A DNA stretch of 8,339 nucleotides from an uncultured Lysobacter sp. (GTDB lineage Bacteria > Pseudomonadota > Gammaproteobacteria > Xanthomonadales > Xanthomonadaceae): contig CADCUA010000292.1 of assembly GCA_902805755.1 (NCBI GenBank), forward strand, positions 1 through 8,339, written 5' to 3'. This document shows, in pieces, positions 1 to 7,474 of this stretch (its first letter is position 1; every line of letters begins with the position of its first letter). Below the pieces are notes generated by a model. That model did no database searches. It was not told the DNA's origin and saw nothing but the letters and a program-made list of their open reading frames with translations. A program made the translations under genes and the position numbers.

Positions 1-84
1 GTGCATGAACACGTGACGCATGCGCTAAACGCCGGTAAACGATGTGCACATGCGGCCCTTGCTCGCACCGCGTACGGTGGCCTC

Positions 85-900
85 ATGATCTATCGCCTCA
101 CCATCGCAACGCTCGCGTTTCTCGGCTCCCTGTATCTCCCCGCGCACGCGCGCACGGTGTATCGCTGCGAGCAGGGCGGAACCGTCAGCCTGGCCACCGC
201 CCCCGAGCCCGGTTCGCGCTGCACCGCGCGCGAGATCGCCGACGATGCGGTCGCGCTGCCGAACCTGTGGGGCGAGCTCGGCATCGTCAATGGCGTTCTT
301 TATGAGCGCATGCAGGACGGCGCGACGGTCTACAGCACGCGCAAGCTGCCGGGCTCGACGAAGGTGCTGGCATTCACCGTGAGCACGCCCGCACCGAAGC
401 CGGCAGTACCTGCCAGCGTTGCGAGCGATGCAGGCACTCGTGCGCAGGCAGCGCCGCGACCGGAGGCGCCGCGACTCGAAGCGTACGGACGCGAGTTCCG
501 TTCCGCATCGCGCCGCACCGGCGTGGACGAAGCCTGGCTGCGTGCGATCGCGCATGCGGAAAGCGGTTTCGATCGCAATGCGATCTCGCCCAAGGGCGCG
601 ATGGGCGTCATGCAGCTGATGCCGGCCACCGCGAGCGAGCTGGGCGTGGTGAATGCATTCGCGCCGGCCGAATCGATCCAGGGCGCGGCGGTGCACCTGC
701 GGCAGCTGATGCGGCTGTATCGCGGCAACCTGGAGCTGGTGGCTGCTGCCTACAACGCCGGCGCCGGCGCCGTTGCGCGCCATGGCGGGGTGCCGCCGTT
801 CCGTGAGACGCGCCATTACGTGCAGCGCGTGCTCGCACTGCATCGCGTATACCGCGTCGCGCTGGGTCTGGATGCGGTGCAGGCCGTCTCCGTGCGCTGA
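85..900 (+). CDS. Exported lytic transglycosylase, SLT domain
   Basis: Predicted periplasmic murein lytic transglycosylase (Slt/GH23 fold), which cleaves the MurNAc-GlcNAc bond of peptidoglycan and leaves a 1,6-anhydro end. From the ATG at 85 the protein is 271 aa. Residues 1-22 form a signal peptide ending in PAHA. Residues about 23-60 (TVYRCEQGG... with a second Cys) resemble the DUF4124-type N-terminal module common in Xanthomonadaceae. A Pro/Ala-rich linker follows, then the SLT domain at about 130-255. The SLT domain shows AHAESGFD with the likely catalytic Glu159, GAMGVMQLMP (171-180), AAYNAGAGAV (221-230) and RHYVQRV (243-249). The frame is open to the window's left edge and has a GTG at 1. 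I chose ATG 85 because the signal peptide starts there and a weak GGTGG lies at 76-80. An M15 peptidase gene follows 83 bp downstream on the same strand. The family is certain; the biological role (turnover, secretion-system assembly or lysis) is not. Confidence 0.9.
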   Translation: MIYRLTIATLAFLGSLYLPAHARTVYRCEQGGTVSLATAPEPGSRCTAREIADDAVALPNLWGELGIVNGVLYERMQDGATVYSTRKLPGSTKVLAFTVSTPAPKPAVPASVASDAGTRAQAAPRPEAPRLEAYGREFRSASRRTGVDEAWLRAIAHAESGFDRNAISPKGAMGVMQLMPATASELGVVNAFAPAESIQGAAVHLRQLMRLYRGNLELVAAAYNAGAGAVARHGGVPPFRETRHYVQRVLALHRVYRVALGLDAVQAVSVR

Positions 901-975
901 GCAAGGGGTTTTCGTCGGGCTGATCGAGCTGCTGCACGCACTGCTCACCACGCCGCCTCGAGGATCGATGCAAGC

Positions 976-980
976 GAGGT
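976..980 (+). promoter_or_regulatory. Ribosome binding site of the M15 peptidase gene
   Basis: GAGGT at 976-980 is followed by GAT and the ATG at 984, so GAGGTGAT matches the anti-Shine-Dalgarno well but sits unusually close (3 nt) to the start. No ATG, GTG or TTG occurs in frame between the upstream stop at 921-923 and 984, so this start is the only available one. Confidence 0.6.
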
Positions 981-983
981 GAT

Positions 984-1586
984 ATGGCGAGTCGGCCCAC
1001 GCGTGCGGATGTGCTCTTCAGCCAGCGCCTGCTGCGAGCGCAAGGGCTGTACCGCGCCGCGCTCGATGGAATCTGGGGGTCGGAGTCGCAGGCCGCGCAA
1101 CGCATGTTCGAGCAGCGCTCCATCATCTTGCGCGAACGACTCGGCGCGTTCGATGCGCGCAGTGAAACCAGCATCGCAAGCCTGACGCTCGCCACGCAGG
1201 AACAGGCGCGCCGGTTCCTCGCGCGCGTTCTCGTCGATGGCGTGGACGTGCGCATCGTGTCGGGCACGCGCAGTTATGCCGAGCAGAACGCGCTGTACCG
1301 CCAGGGGCGCGACGGCCGCCGCGGCCCCATCGTCACGCAGGCACGTGCCGGGCGCAGCACGCACAACTTCGGCGTCGCCTGGGACGTTGCGGTGTTCGCG
1401 CCGGACGGCCGCTATTCCACCCGCGACCAGGATTACGAGCGCGTCGCGCGGCGCGGTCTGTCGCCTGCGCTGGAATGGGGCGGGCACTGGCCGCGGTTTC
1501 CGGACGGGCCGCATTACCAGCTTGCGACAGGCCTGGATATCACTGCACTACGCAGGCGCTTCGAAGCCGGGATCGGCTGGTCGTGA
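984..1586 (+). CDS. M15C-family peptidoglycan L,D-peptidase, endolysin-like
   Basis: Predicted zinc metallopeptidase of the VanY/M15C group, which contains phage L-alanyl-D-glutamate endopeptidases such as T5 endolysin and Ply500. It is 200 aa. The N-terminus (about 10-40, LLRAQGLYRAALDGIWG) looks like a short peptidoglycan-binding-1 repeat. The catalytic domain covers about 70-185: SGTRSYAEQNALYRQGR (93-109), then STHNFGVAWD with zinc ligands His127 and Asp134, EWGGHW (164-169), and PDGPHYQL with the third ligand His177 and probable catalytic Asp174. The spacings His-x6-Asp and Asp-x2-His agree with the known T5 enzyme residues. There is no signal peptide, and no upstream in-frame start could supply one. 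Export would therefore need a holin, cell lysis or a dedicated secretion route. It lies just downstream of an exported lytic transglycosylase. It may be a domesticated phage lysis gene or a host enzyme; no phage structural genes are in the window. Confidence 0.88.
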   Translation: MASRPTRADVLFSQRLLRAQGLYRAALDGIWGSESQAAQRMFEQRSIILRERLGAFDARSETSIASLTLATQEQARRFLARVLVDGVDVRIVSGTRSYAEQNALYRQGRDGRRGPIVTQARAGRSTHNFGVAWDVAVFAPDGRYSTRDQDYERVARRGLSPALEWGGHWPRFPDGPHYQLATGLDITALRRRFEAGIGWS

Positions 1587-1775
1587 TCGACAGGCGCGCG
1601 CGCATGTCGCAATGCAGCGTGGCTCAAGCATTCTGCGCCGCAAGCGCGTCGCTTTCGTTAGCTTCGTGCGAGGCGCGTATCAACAACCCGTTATAACTGC
1701 AGCTGCTCACCCGATATACATGCGCACCGCGCATGCTTCCTGCGCCTGACACCACGGCATCGACAGGAGCCTTCC

Positions 1776-2498
1776 ATGAAACGCACCGCATCTCTGCTCG
1801 CCCTTGCCGTCGCCGCTGCGCTTGCCGCGCCCGTCGCGATCGCGCAATCGGCGAGCACCTCGCAGTCCACCGGCACCTCGCAGGCGACCGGGACCACGCA
1901 ATCACGTGCCTCGGGCCAGTCCACCGGCGCTTCGCAGTCCACCCAGCAGACCGGCGCGACGCAATCGACGGGCAGCACCGGCGTCATGTCACAAGAGCGC
2001 ACAGGCGATACCACGCAATCGTCCCGCGGCGTCGGCGCCGGCCAGACAATGAATGAGTCCTCGCCGCCACCGGCAAACGAGGTGGAGGAAGAAGCGATGA
2101 AGCCGACACGGCGCACGCCGCCGGCGCAGTCGCAAGGCACTGAACAGGCCGCAGAACATTCGGCCATCGCGCAGCGTGGCGTGTGGACGCAACTGGACAC
2201 GAACGGCGACGGTCGCATCAGCGCGGCTGAAGGCGGCGTCAATGCCGACTTCAAGGCCGGCTTCGAGATGATGGACGCCGACCACGACGGCTTCGTCAGC
2301 GATGCCGAATACCGCGCGCACGGACGCACGACGCATCCCGAAAACCGCGGCGACGCGACGCAGCAGGATCCGACGACCCAAGGCAGCACGCCCACGCCCG
2401 CCTACGAGAAGAGCGGCACCGTCCGCAGCGACCAGAAGCACAGCGGCCAGCCCATCAAGAGCGAGAAGCCCAAGCGCACGCGCGGCGGCAAGGGCTGA
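1776..2498 (+). CDS. Secreted Ser/Thr/Gln-rich protein with two EF-hands
   Basis: A 240-aa exported protein of unknown function that probably binds calcium. Residues 1-23 are a signal peptide ending AIA before QSAS. Residues 24-90 are low complexity, built from degenerate TGTSQS/STGASQS-like units, and probably disordered. A Pro/Glu-rich stretch follows. Two EF-hand loops come next: DTNGDGRISAAE at 141-152 and DADHDGFVSDAE at 167-178. Both have acidic or oxygen ligands at loop positions 1, 3, 5 and 12 and Gly at 6, and 14 residues separate them, as expected of a paired EF-hand. The C-terminus (about 215-240) is lysine-rich and basic. The start is fixed by AGGAG at 1765-1769, 6 nt upstream. 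The gene stands alone: 189 bp separate it from the peptidase gene, and a hairpin follows at 2519-2544. Similar EF-hand proteins are common in Xanthomonadaceae; none with a proven role is recognised here. Confidence 0.85.
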   Translation: MKRTASLLALAVAAALAAPVAIAQSASTSQSTGTSQATGTTQSRASGQSTGASQSTQQTGATQSTGSTGVMSQERTGDTTQSSRGVGAGQTMNESSPPPANEVEEEAMKPTRRTPPAQSQGTEQAAEHSAIAQRGVWTQLDTNGDGRISAAEGGVNADFKAGFEMMDADHDGFVSDAEYRAHGRTTHPENRGDATQQDPTTQGSTPTPAYEKSGTVRSDQKHSGQPIKSEKPKRTRGGKG

Positions 2499-2518
2499 TC
2501 CCGCGACACAAGCTCGAC

Positions 2519-2544
2519 ACGAGGGCGCCTGCGGGCGCCCTCGT
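2519..2544 (+). terminator. Strong hairpin terminator after the EF-hand gene
   Basis: An 11-bp perfect stem starts 21 nt after the stop of the EF-hand gene: ACGAGGGCGCC pairs with GGCGCCCTCGT around a TGCG loop. No T-run follows (next bases CATGTCC), so it is a stable GC-rich terminator-like or 3'-end-stabilising hairpin rather than a canonical rho-independent terminator. It could act on both strands between the converging EF-hand and stress-protein genes. Confidence 0.65.
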
Positions 2545-2733
2545 CATGTCCGGCGGTCCGCATCGAATTCGCGAGTGCGAACAATGCGATCGAGATGACG
2601 ACCGGCGGCAATTTAAAAGCGGTGATGCGTAAGCACGGTTGAGCCGGGGCTTGATGTCCTACGGCCCCGCACCTGCAGATGCGTGCGAACGTTCCGTCGA
2701 TGACCCGGAGCGCCTCACGCGCCGCCCAATCTT

Positions 2734-2764
2734 CGCGACAGCGCCCGCCTCAGCGCGACAGCGC
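2734..2764. repeat. 11-bp direct repeat across the 3' end of the stress gene
   Basis: CGCGACAGCGC occurs at 2734-2744 and again at 2754-2764. The second copy lies in the last codons of the - strand stress-protein gene and the first lies just beyond its stop. This may be a small local duplication; GC-rich simple sequence makes chance similarity quite possible. Confidence 0.4.
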
Positions 2765-3250
2765 GGTCGTCGACTCGAACGCCAGCGCCGTTGCACCCGA
2801 GCGAACCAGCAAGGGTTCGACCTGCTCCAGAATTTCCTTCGGCGCGTCGATCACGAGCAGGATCTTGCCTGCGCTGATCTGGTCATCGAAGTCGCGACGC
2901 ACGGGATCGGGCAACGCGCCGCCGACGATCGACGCGGCCCAGCCGCCGACGGCCGCGCCACCGGCGGCCATGATCGCGGCGCCGGCGAGCGTCACGCCCA
3001 GCGGCGTCGCCACCACGGCCGCGAGACCGGCAAGCAGGCCCGCCACGGCGCCATAGCCGGTGCCGCGCAACGCGGCCGGCATGAAGTCGGTGCCGGCTTC
3101 CTTGAGATCGTCCGGGATCACGTCGAGTTCGATGTCCGAGCGCGCGATCAGCGACAGGTCGTCGCGATCGATACCGGCGCCGAGCGCCGCATCGATGGCG
3201 GCCTTGGCCGTGGACACGTCGGGCGTGCTGAATACGTGGCGGGTTTTCAT
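2750..3250 (-). CDS. Glycine-zipper membrane/stress-type protein of unknown function
   Basis: A 166-aa protein with no recognised enzyme motif. The N-terminal part (about 1-50: KTRHVFSTPDVSTAKAAIDA..., then DLSLIARSDI) has the strand-helix-strand pattern of the general-stress-protein/DUF1269-like families, in which a ferredoxin-like module surrounds a Gly-rich membrane hairpin. Residues 63-112 are almost entirely Gly/Ala/Val/Leu with GxxxG spacing, so one or two membrane-embedded glycine-zipper helices are likely. The C-terminal part (about 115-160) resumes a soluble pattern, with GKILLVIDAP followed by a helix. There is no cleavable signal peptide. The start is supported on the - strand by AGGAG (complement of 3257-3261), 6 nt from the ATG. 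It diverges from ku across a 196-bp spacer that holds a repeat pair. A weak 6-bp hairpin at 2645-2669 could be its 3' end. The family assignment rests on pattern resemblance only. Confidence 0.75.
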   Translation of the reverse strand: MKTRHVFSTPDVSTAKAAIDAALGAGIDRDDLSLIARSDIELDVIPDDLKEAGTDFMPAALRGTGYGAVAGLLAGLAAVVATPLGVTLAGAAIMAAGGAAVGGWAASIVGGALPDPVRRDFDDQISAGKILLVIDAPKEILEQVEPLLVRSGATALAFESTTALSR

Positions 3251-3323
3251 GGCCGGCTCCTGGATGCGGTCGTGCCGCTGCGCGCGGCGTTCAAGTCATG
3301 CGGGCCCGCGCAGCGCGCGCCCC

Positions 3324-3382
3324 GATGTGCAAAGGGTTGTCCCGCTGCAGTGAGACGCACGTGACGGATGTGCAATGCGTTG
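3324..3382. repeat. Paired direct repeat, candidate operator between stress gene and ku
   Basis: GATGTGCAA-N-G-N-GTTG occurs at 3324-3339 (Ns are A and G) and at 3367-3382 (Ns are T and C), giving 14 of 16 identical bases. The start-to-start distance is 43 bp, about four helical turns. Each copy contains a dyad: TGCAA-N4-TTGCA is perfect in the second copy (3371-3384), and TGCAA-N4-TTGTC is imperfect in the first (3328-3341). The position in a divergent spacer, two dyads on one helix face, and sequence conservation all suit a dimeric regulator binding twice. No regulator gene is in the window, and no convincing -35/-10 pair was seen. Confidence 0.45.
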
Positions 3383-3433
3383 CAGCTTTCACCCCCTGCG
3401 GACGAGTGCTGCGCAATCGTGCGGTCTAGCTTC

Positions 3434-3440
3434 GAGGAGA
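3434..3440 (+). promoter_or_regulatory. Ribosome binding site that fixes the ku start
   Basis: GAGGAGA lies 6 nt before the ATG at 3447. It decides against the earlier in-frame ATG at 3375, which would add 24 residues unlike any Ku N-terminus and would lie inside the second repeat of the candidate operator. Confidence 0.8.
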
Positions 3441-3446
3441 CGCGTC

Positions 3447-4355
3447 ATGGCCCGCCCGATCTGGTCCGGTTCGATCTCGTTCGGCCTGCTCAATATCCCG
3501 ATCCGGCTCATGGCCGGCGAGCGCCGCACCGACATTTCCTTCCGCATGATCGACTCGCGTGACAACACGCCGGTTCGCTACGAGCGCGTCAACGCCGAGA
3601 CCGGTGAAGAAGTGCCGTGGAAGGAAATCGTCAAGGCGTACGAATACGCGAAAGGCAGCTATGTTGTGCTCGAGCCCGAGGACATCGCGAAGGCCGCGGC
3701 GGAGAACAACGAGACGATCGCGCTGGACGCCTTCGTGCCGCGCGATTCGGTCTCGCCCGCGTATTTCGAAAAACCCTATCTGCTGGTGCCGGGCAAGAAA
3801 GCCGAAAAAGGCTATGTGCTGCTGCGCGAGGTGCTGCGCGACTCCGGGCGCGTCGGCATCGGGCGCGTGGTGATCCGCACGCGCGAATACCTCGCGATGG
3901 TCACCGCGCAGGACAACGCGCTGATGCTGATCCTGCTGCGCTTTCCGCAGGAGTTGGTGCAGCCGGACGAGTACGAGATTCCCGAAGGCAAGGCGGCTGA
4001 CTTCGGCGTCACCGCGAAGGAGCTGAAGATGGCGCAGGCGCTGCTGGAATCGATGACCGATGACTGGCAGCCCAGCGAATACAAGGACGAGTTCCGCGAG
4101 CGGCTGCAGGCCGTGATCAAGCAGCGCATCGCCGACAAGGGCCATACCGCGCAGATCGAAGAGCATGACGACGAGCAGGAGGTCGCAACGAACGTCGTGG
4201 ACTTCATGGCGCTGCTGCAGCAGAGCCTGAAGAAGAAGGGCGCGCCCGCCCACGACACGGGCGACGCCGATGCGGCGCCGGCGAAGAAGACCGCGCGCAA
4301 GAGCACGAAGAAAGCCGCGAAGAAAACCACCACGCGCGCGCGCAAGCAGGCCTGA
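3447..4355 (+). CDS. ku: DNA end-binding protein Ku (bacterial NHEJ)
   Basis: Homodimeric bacterial Ku, which forms a ring on double-strand break ends and recruits LigD in non-homologous end joining on the nucleoid. It is 302 aa, close to the family's usual size. The N-terminus MARPIWSGSISFGLLNIPI is diagnostic, followed by the Ku core beta-barrel: VRYERVNAETGEEV, SYVVLEPEDI (71-80), YFEKPYLLVPGKKAEKGYVLLREVL (106-130, with KPYLLVP), then IGRVVIRTREYL and LMLILLRFPQEL. Residues about 190-262 are the helical region involved in LigD recruitment and dimer contacts. The last 30 residues or so are a Lys/Ala/Thr-rich basic tail (KKTARKSTKKAAKK type). Such C-terminal extensions are known in some bacterial Ku proteins to bind DNA without threading. 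ligD follows after 3 nt, so the two are almost certainly one transcript. The spacer upstream carries the repeat pair. Confidence 0.97.
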   Translation: MARPIWSGSISFGLLNIPIRLMAGERRTDISFRMIDSRDNTPVRYERVNAETGEEVPWKEIVKAYEYAKGSYVVLEPEDIAKAAAENNETIALDAFVPRDSVSPAYFEKPYLLVPGKKAEKGYVLLREVLRDSGRVGIGRVVIRTREYLAMVTAQDNALMLILLRFPQELVQPDEYEIPEGKAADFGVTAKELKMAQALLESMTDDWQPSEYKDEFRERLQAVIKQRIADKGHTAQIEEHDDEQEVATNVVDFMALLQQSLKKKGAPAHDTGDADAAPAKKTARKSTKKAAKKTTTRARKQA

Positions 4356-4358
4356 GCC

Positions 4359-7127
4359 ATGGCACTCACCGAATACCACCGCAAGCGGCATTTCAACGTC
4401 ACCTCCGAACCGCGCGGCCAGGAAGCGGTGACCGATGCGTCGGGCGAGCGCAGCTTCGTCGTGCAGCTGCACCACGCGAGCGTGCGTCATTACGATTTCC
4501 GCCTCGAAGTCGACGGCGTGCTGCGCAGCTGGTCGGTGCCGAAAGGCCCGTCACTGCGGCCGGGCGAAAAGCGCCTCGCGGTGGAGGTCGAAGACCATCC
4601 GCTGGAATACGCCGCGTTCGAGGGATTGATTCCCGAAGGCGAGTACGGCGCCGGGCACGTCGCGGTGTTCGATGCGGGCACGTGGCGCCCGGTCGGGGAC
4701 GCGACCGAATCGATCCGGCGCGGGCGGCTGGAATTCGAGCTGTTTGGCGAGCGCCTGAAAGGCCGCTGGAACCTGGTGCGCACCGGGCGCGAATCGACCA
4801 AGCCGCAATGGCTGCTGCTCAAGCGCACCGACGAATATGCGAATGATCTGGAAGCCGATGACCTGCTCGACGGCATTCCCGCGCCGCCCATGGATGCGCC
4901 CGGTGCGTCGCGGGAGAAAGGCGAACGCATCCGGGCCGCGCACATGATGCCGCCCGCGCAGACGCGCCCGGATCGCCGTGAACCGGCGACGGCTGCGACC
5001 GTGCGCAAGACGGCAGTCGCCAAGCGCACGGCCGGGACGGCGACATCGAAGTCAGCGACACCCAAGGCCTCGGCGCGATCTTCGACAGCGAAGGGCAGCC
5101 GTACCGAACCCGCGGCCGCATCGCGCCGTCGCGTCGTCGCACACCCCGCGCTTGCCGCACTGCGTGAGCGCGCACGTGGGTTGTCGGGCGGCCGTCGGGC
5201 TGAGCCCGGCGAATTCGTCGAGCCGATGCTCACGATCGCGGCCGACGACGCGCCGGCCGGTACGGACTGGGTGCACGAGTGGAAGTGGGACGGGTACCGG
5301 CTGATTGCCGCAACCGGCGACGCGCCGCAACTGTGGTCGCGCAACGGACTGAGCTGGAACGACCGCGTGCCCGAGCTGATGCAGGCGCTGGCCGCGCTGG
5401 GCGTGGACGCGGCGCTCGATGGCGAGCTCATCGCGGTCGATGCGAACGGTTACAGCACGTTCAACGGCCTGCAGCAGGCATTGAAGGACCGTGACACCGC
5501 GCAACTACGGCTGTGCGTGTTCGACCTCATGCGACTGGACGGCTTCGACCTGACCCGGGCGCCGCTGATCGAGCGTAAGGCGCTGTTGAAAGACCTGCTC
5601 GACGGCGCCGACCCGCGCCTGTTCTTCAGCACCGACATCCGCGGACAGGGGCCGGAGCTGTTCCGTGCGGCGAGTGCGCAGGGCATGGAAGGCATCATCA
5701 GCAAGCGTGCGGATTCTGTTTACCAGGCCGGCCGCTCCGAGAATTGGCTCAAGGTCAAGGCGGTGGAAACGCGCGACTTCATCGTCGTCGGCTACACCGA
5801 CCCGAAAGGCTCGCGCAAAGGCTTGGGCGCGTTGCTGCTCGCGCAGCGCACCGAGGGACGGCTCGTCTATGCCGGCCGCGTCGGCTCCGGATTGGGCCCG
5901 GACCTGCTGCGGGACCTGCCGCGCCAGCTGGAGGCGATCGCGACCGGTACCGCGCCGGTGACGCTGCCCGGGCACCTGCCGCGCGCGGCCGGTCGCGTGC
6001 ACTGGGTGAAGCCGCAGTTCGTGGTGGAAGTGCTGTTCCGCGGCTGGAGCAAGGAAGGCCTGCTGCGCCAGGCGACGTTCCATCGTCTGCGCGAAGACAA
6101 GCCGGCCACCGAGGACACCACGGCCGATCGCCGCGACGCGCCGGTCAAGCCCGCGGCGACGCGCACGCGCGACGCAGCGCCTGCGCGCGCGGCGAAGTCC
6201 GTCGCAGCATCGAAGCCACCGGCACGTGCGAATAAGCGCACGTCCGGTCAGGTCGAAACCGCAACGCCGGTCGATGCGTCGCTGCCCACGCTCAGCTCGC
6301 CCGGCAAGCTGCTGTACCCGGATGCGGGCTACACCAAGCAGCAGGTGTTCGATTACTACCTGGCGGTTGCCGAACGGCTGTTGCCGGAAATCCGTGGGCG
6401 GCTGCTGTCGATCGTGCGCTGCCCGGACGGGATCGATGGACCGCGCTTCTTCCAGAAACACGCCGGCCCGGGCTTCGGCGCGGCGGTCAAGCGCCTGCCC
6501 ATCGTCGAGAACGACGGCGACCGCGCGACGTATTTCTATGTCGACGATCTCGCCGGGCTCATGAGCCTGGTGCAGATGAACGCGCTTGAATTCCACCCCT
6601 GGGGTTCGACCGTGGAGGATCTGGAGCGCCCGGACCGCATCATCTTCGATCTGGATCCGGACGAAGGCCTTGCGTGGAGCGATGTCAAAGCGGCGGCGCG
6701 CGAGGTGCGCGAGCGGCTCACGCAAGCGGGGCTGGAGTCCTATCCAAAACTCACCGGCGGCAAGGGCGTGCACGTGGTCGCACCGATCACGCCGCATGCC
6801 GACTGGGAGCAGGTGCGCACTTTCTGTGAGGCATTCGCTGATGCGATGACGCGTGAGCAACCGGAGCGCTACATCGCGACGATGAGCAAGGCCAAGCGCG
6901 AGGGACGCATCTTCATCGACTGGCTCCGAAACGGGCGCGGCGCGACCGGCATCGCCACCTGGTCGCTGCGCGCGCGTGCCGGTGCCCCCGCCTCGGTGCC
7001 GCTGACCTGGGAAGAACTTGCACGCGTGCGCACGCCGAACCGTTACAGCTTGGTTGATGCGGCCGCACGCGATACTCCCGCGTTCATCGCTGAACTCGCC
7101 GCACGCGCACCGAAGCTGCCGGTCTGA
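4359..7127 (+). CDS. ligD: Multifunctional NHEJ DNA ligase LigD (PE-LIG-POL)
   Basis: ATP-dependent ligase D, which trims, fills and seals the ends held by Ku. It is 922 aa with the Pseudomonas-type domain order. The 3'-phosphoesterase domain covers about 30-165: LHHASVRHYDFRLE gives His38, His44, Asp46 and Arg48, with Arg72 and His80 further on, at the spacing of the P. aeruginosa LigD active site. The ligase domain covers about 285-575: EWKWDGYR with nucleotidyl-accepting Lys309, WSRNG (Arg328), LDGELIAVD (Glu356), EGIISKR (444-450) and WLKVKAV (463-469), then an OB-fold. The AEP-type primase/polymerase domain covers about 642-922: DLDPDEGL with metal-binding Asp764 and Asp766, LTGGKGVHV (798-806), and Asp854, which is 90 residues after Asp764 as in the Pseudomonas enzyme. 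Two Ala/Lys/Thr-rich linkers (about 193-262 and 582-640) account for its length over the 840-aa P. aeruginosa protein. The start follows the ku stop by 3 nt with only a weak AGCAGG upstream, which points to coupled translation. Confidence 0.97.
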   Translation: MALTEYHRKRHFNVTSEPRGQEAVTDASGERSFVVQLHHASVRHYDFRLEVDGVLRSWSVPKGPSLRPGEKRLAVEVEDHPLEYAAFEGLIPEGEYGAGHVAVFDAGTWRPVGDATESIRRGRLEFELFGERLKGRWNLVRTGRESTKPQWLLLKRTDEYANDLEADDLLDGIPAPPMDAPGASREKGERIRAAHMMPPAQTRPDRREPATAATVRKTAVAKRTAGTATSKSATPKASARSSTAKGSRTEPAAASRRRVVAHPALAALRERARGLSGGRRAEPGEFVEPMLTIAADDAPAGTDWVHEWKWDGYRLIAATGDAPQLWSRNGLSWNDRVPELMQALAALGVDAALDGELIAVDANGYSTFNGLQQALKDRDTAQLRLCVFDLMRLDGFDLTRAPLIERKALLKDLLDGADPRLFFSTDIRGQGPELFRAASAQGMEGIISKRADSVYQAGRSENWLKVKAVETRDFIVVGYTDPKGSRKGLGALLLAQRTEGRLVYAGRVGSGLGPDLLRDLPRQLEAIATGTAPVTLPGHLPRAAGRVHWVKPQFVVEVLFRGWSKEGLLRQATFHRLREDKPATEDTTADRRDAPVKPAATRTRDAAPARAAKSVAASKPPARANKRTSGQVETATPVDASLPTLSSPGKLLYPDAGYTKQQVFDYYLAVAERLLPEIRGRLLSIVRCPDGIDGPRFFQKHAGPGFGAAVKRLPIVENDGDRATYFYVDDLAGLMSLVQMNALEFHPWGSTVEDLERPDRIIFDLDPDEGLAWSDVKAAAREVRERLTQAGLESYPKLTGGKGVHVVAPITPHADWEQVRTFCEAFADAMTREQPERYIATMSKAKREGRIFIDWLRNGRGATGIATWSLRARAGAPASVPLTWEELARVRTPNRYSLVDAAARDTPAFIAELAARAPKLPV

Positions 7128-7331
7128 TCGCGGGCACCGCTTCGCAGGCGATCACGCGCGGCGACCGGGCGCTGGCGTCCGTTTGAGTGCTCAGCTCGAT
7201 ATGCAGAGCCGGCCGTGGGATTCAGCCAATGTCCGCGGGAGATCACGCTCAGCCGCAGTGGGTAAGGCGTTAAAGCTGTCAGCGTAGAGGCGGCTGCAGC
7301 AGAGCGGCCGTTGCGAAAATACTTCCTTGCT

Positions 7332-7349
7332 GCCGCAGGCCTCTGCGGC
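7332..7349 (+). terminator. Possible terminator hairpin downstream of ligD
   Basis: GCCGCAG pairs perfectly with CTGCGGC around a GCCT loop, followed by CTCTCTAATG rather than a T-run. It is about 205 nt past the ligD stop and is the best hairpin in the gap, but the missing T-tract makes its function uncertain. Confidence 0.3.
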
Positions 7350-7454
7350 CTCTCTAATGCGTCGATGCCGAAGTGCGTTCGACTTGCGCCGCGCAGTCCG
7401 GCAAACGCAAGAACGTCCGGTGATTGCACGTTCTGCATCATCGACATCGACATC

Positions 7455-7474
7455 CACGGCACGGCACGGCACGG
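7455..7474. repeat. CACGG tandem repeat, four copies
   Basis: Four perfect head-to-tail copies of the 5-mer CACGG. They are immediately preceded by two copies of TCGACA (about 7441-7452). The repeat is non-coding and its copy number could vary between strains by slippage. Confidence 0.7.

Noticed and set aside
25..951. A 308-codon open frame on the - strand opposite the lytic transglycosylase
   Set aside because: It overlaps a gene with clear signal peptide and SLT motifs and has no recognisable domain.
1589..1608. Hairpin-like GACA...TGTC around a GC-alternating core after the M15 gene
   Set aside because: The short arms contain a mismatch, the core is self-complementary simple sequence and no T-run follows, so it is not called as a terminator.
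1691..1718. Possible -10 boxes TATAAC (1692-1697) and GATATA (1713-1718) before the EF-hand gene
   Set aside because: Neither has a credible -35 element at 15-19 bp. TTCGTG at 1663-1668 is 23 bp away, so no promoter is called.
2639..3364. A 241-codon open frame on the + strand over the glycine-zipper gene
   Set aside because: It is Arg/His/Gly-rich without motifs. The opposite strand has a good ribosome site and a sensible membrane-protein pattern.
3426..4490. A 354-codon open frame on the - strand opposite ku
   Set aside because: It is fully antisense to a certain Ku gene, is His/Arg/Leu-rich with no domain, and is explained by GC-rich third positions.
5505..6860. A 451-codon open frame on the - strand opposite ligD
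   Set aside because: It is antisense to the ligase and polymerase domains with confirmed catalytic motifs. Its Arg/His/Ala-rich composition is typical of shadow frames.
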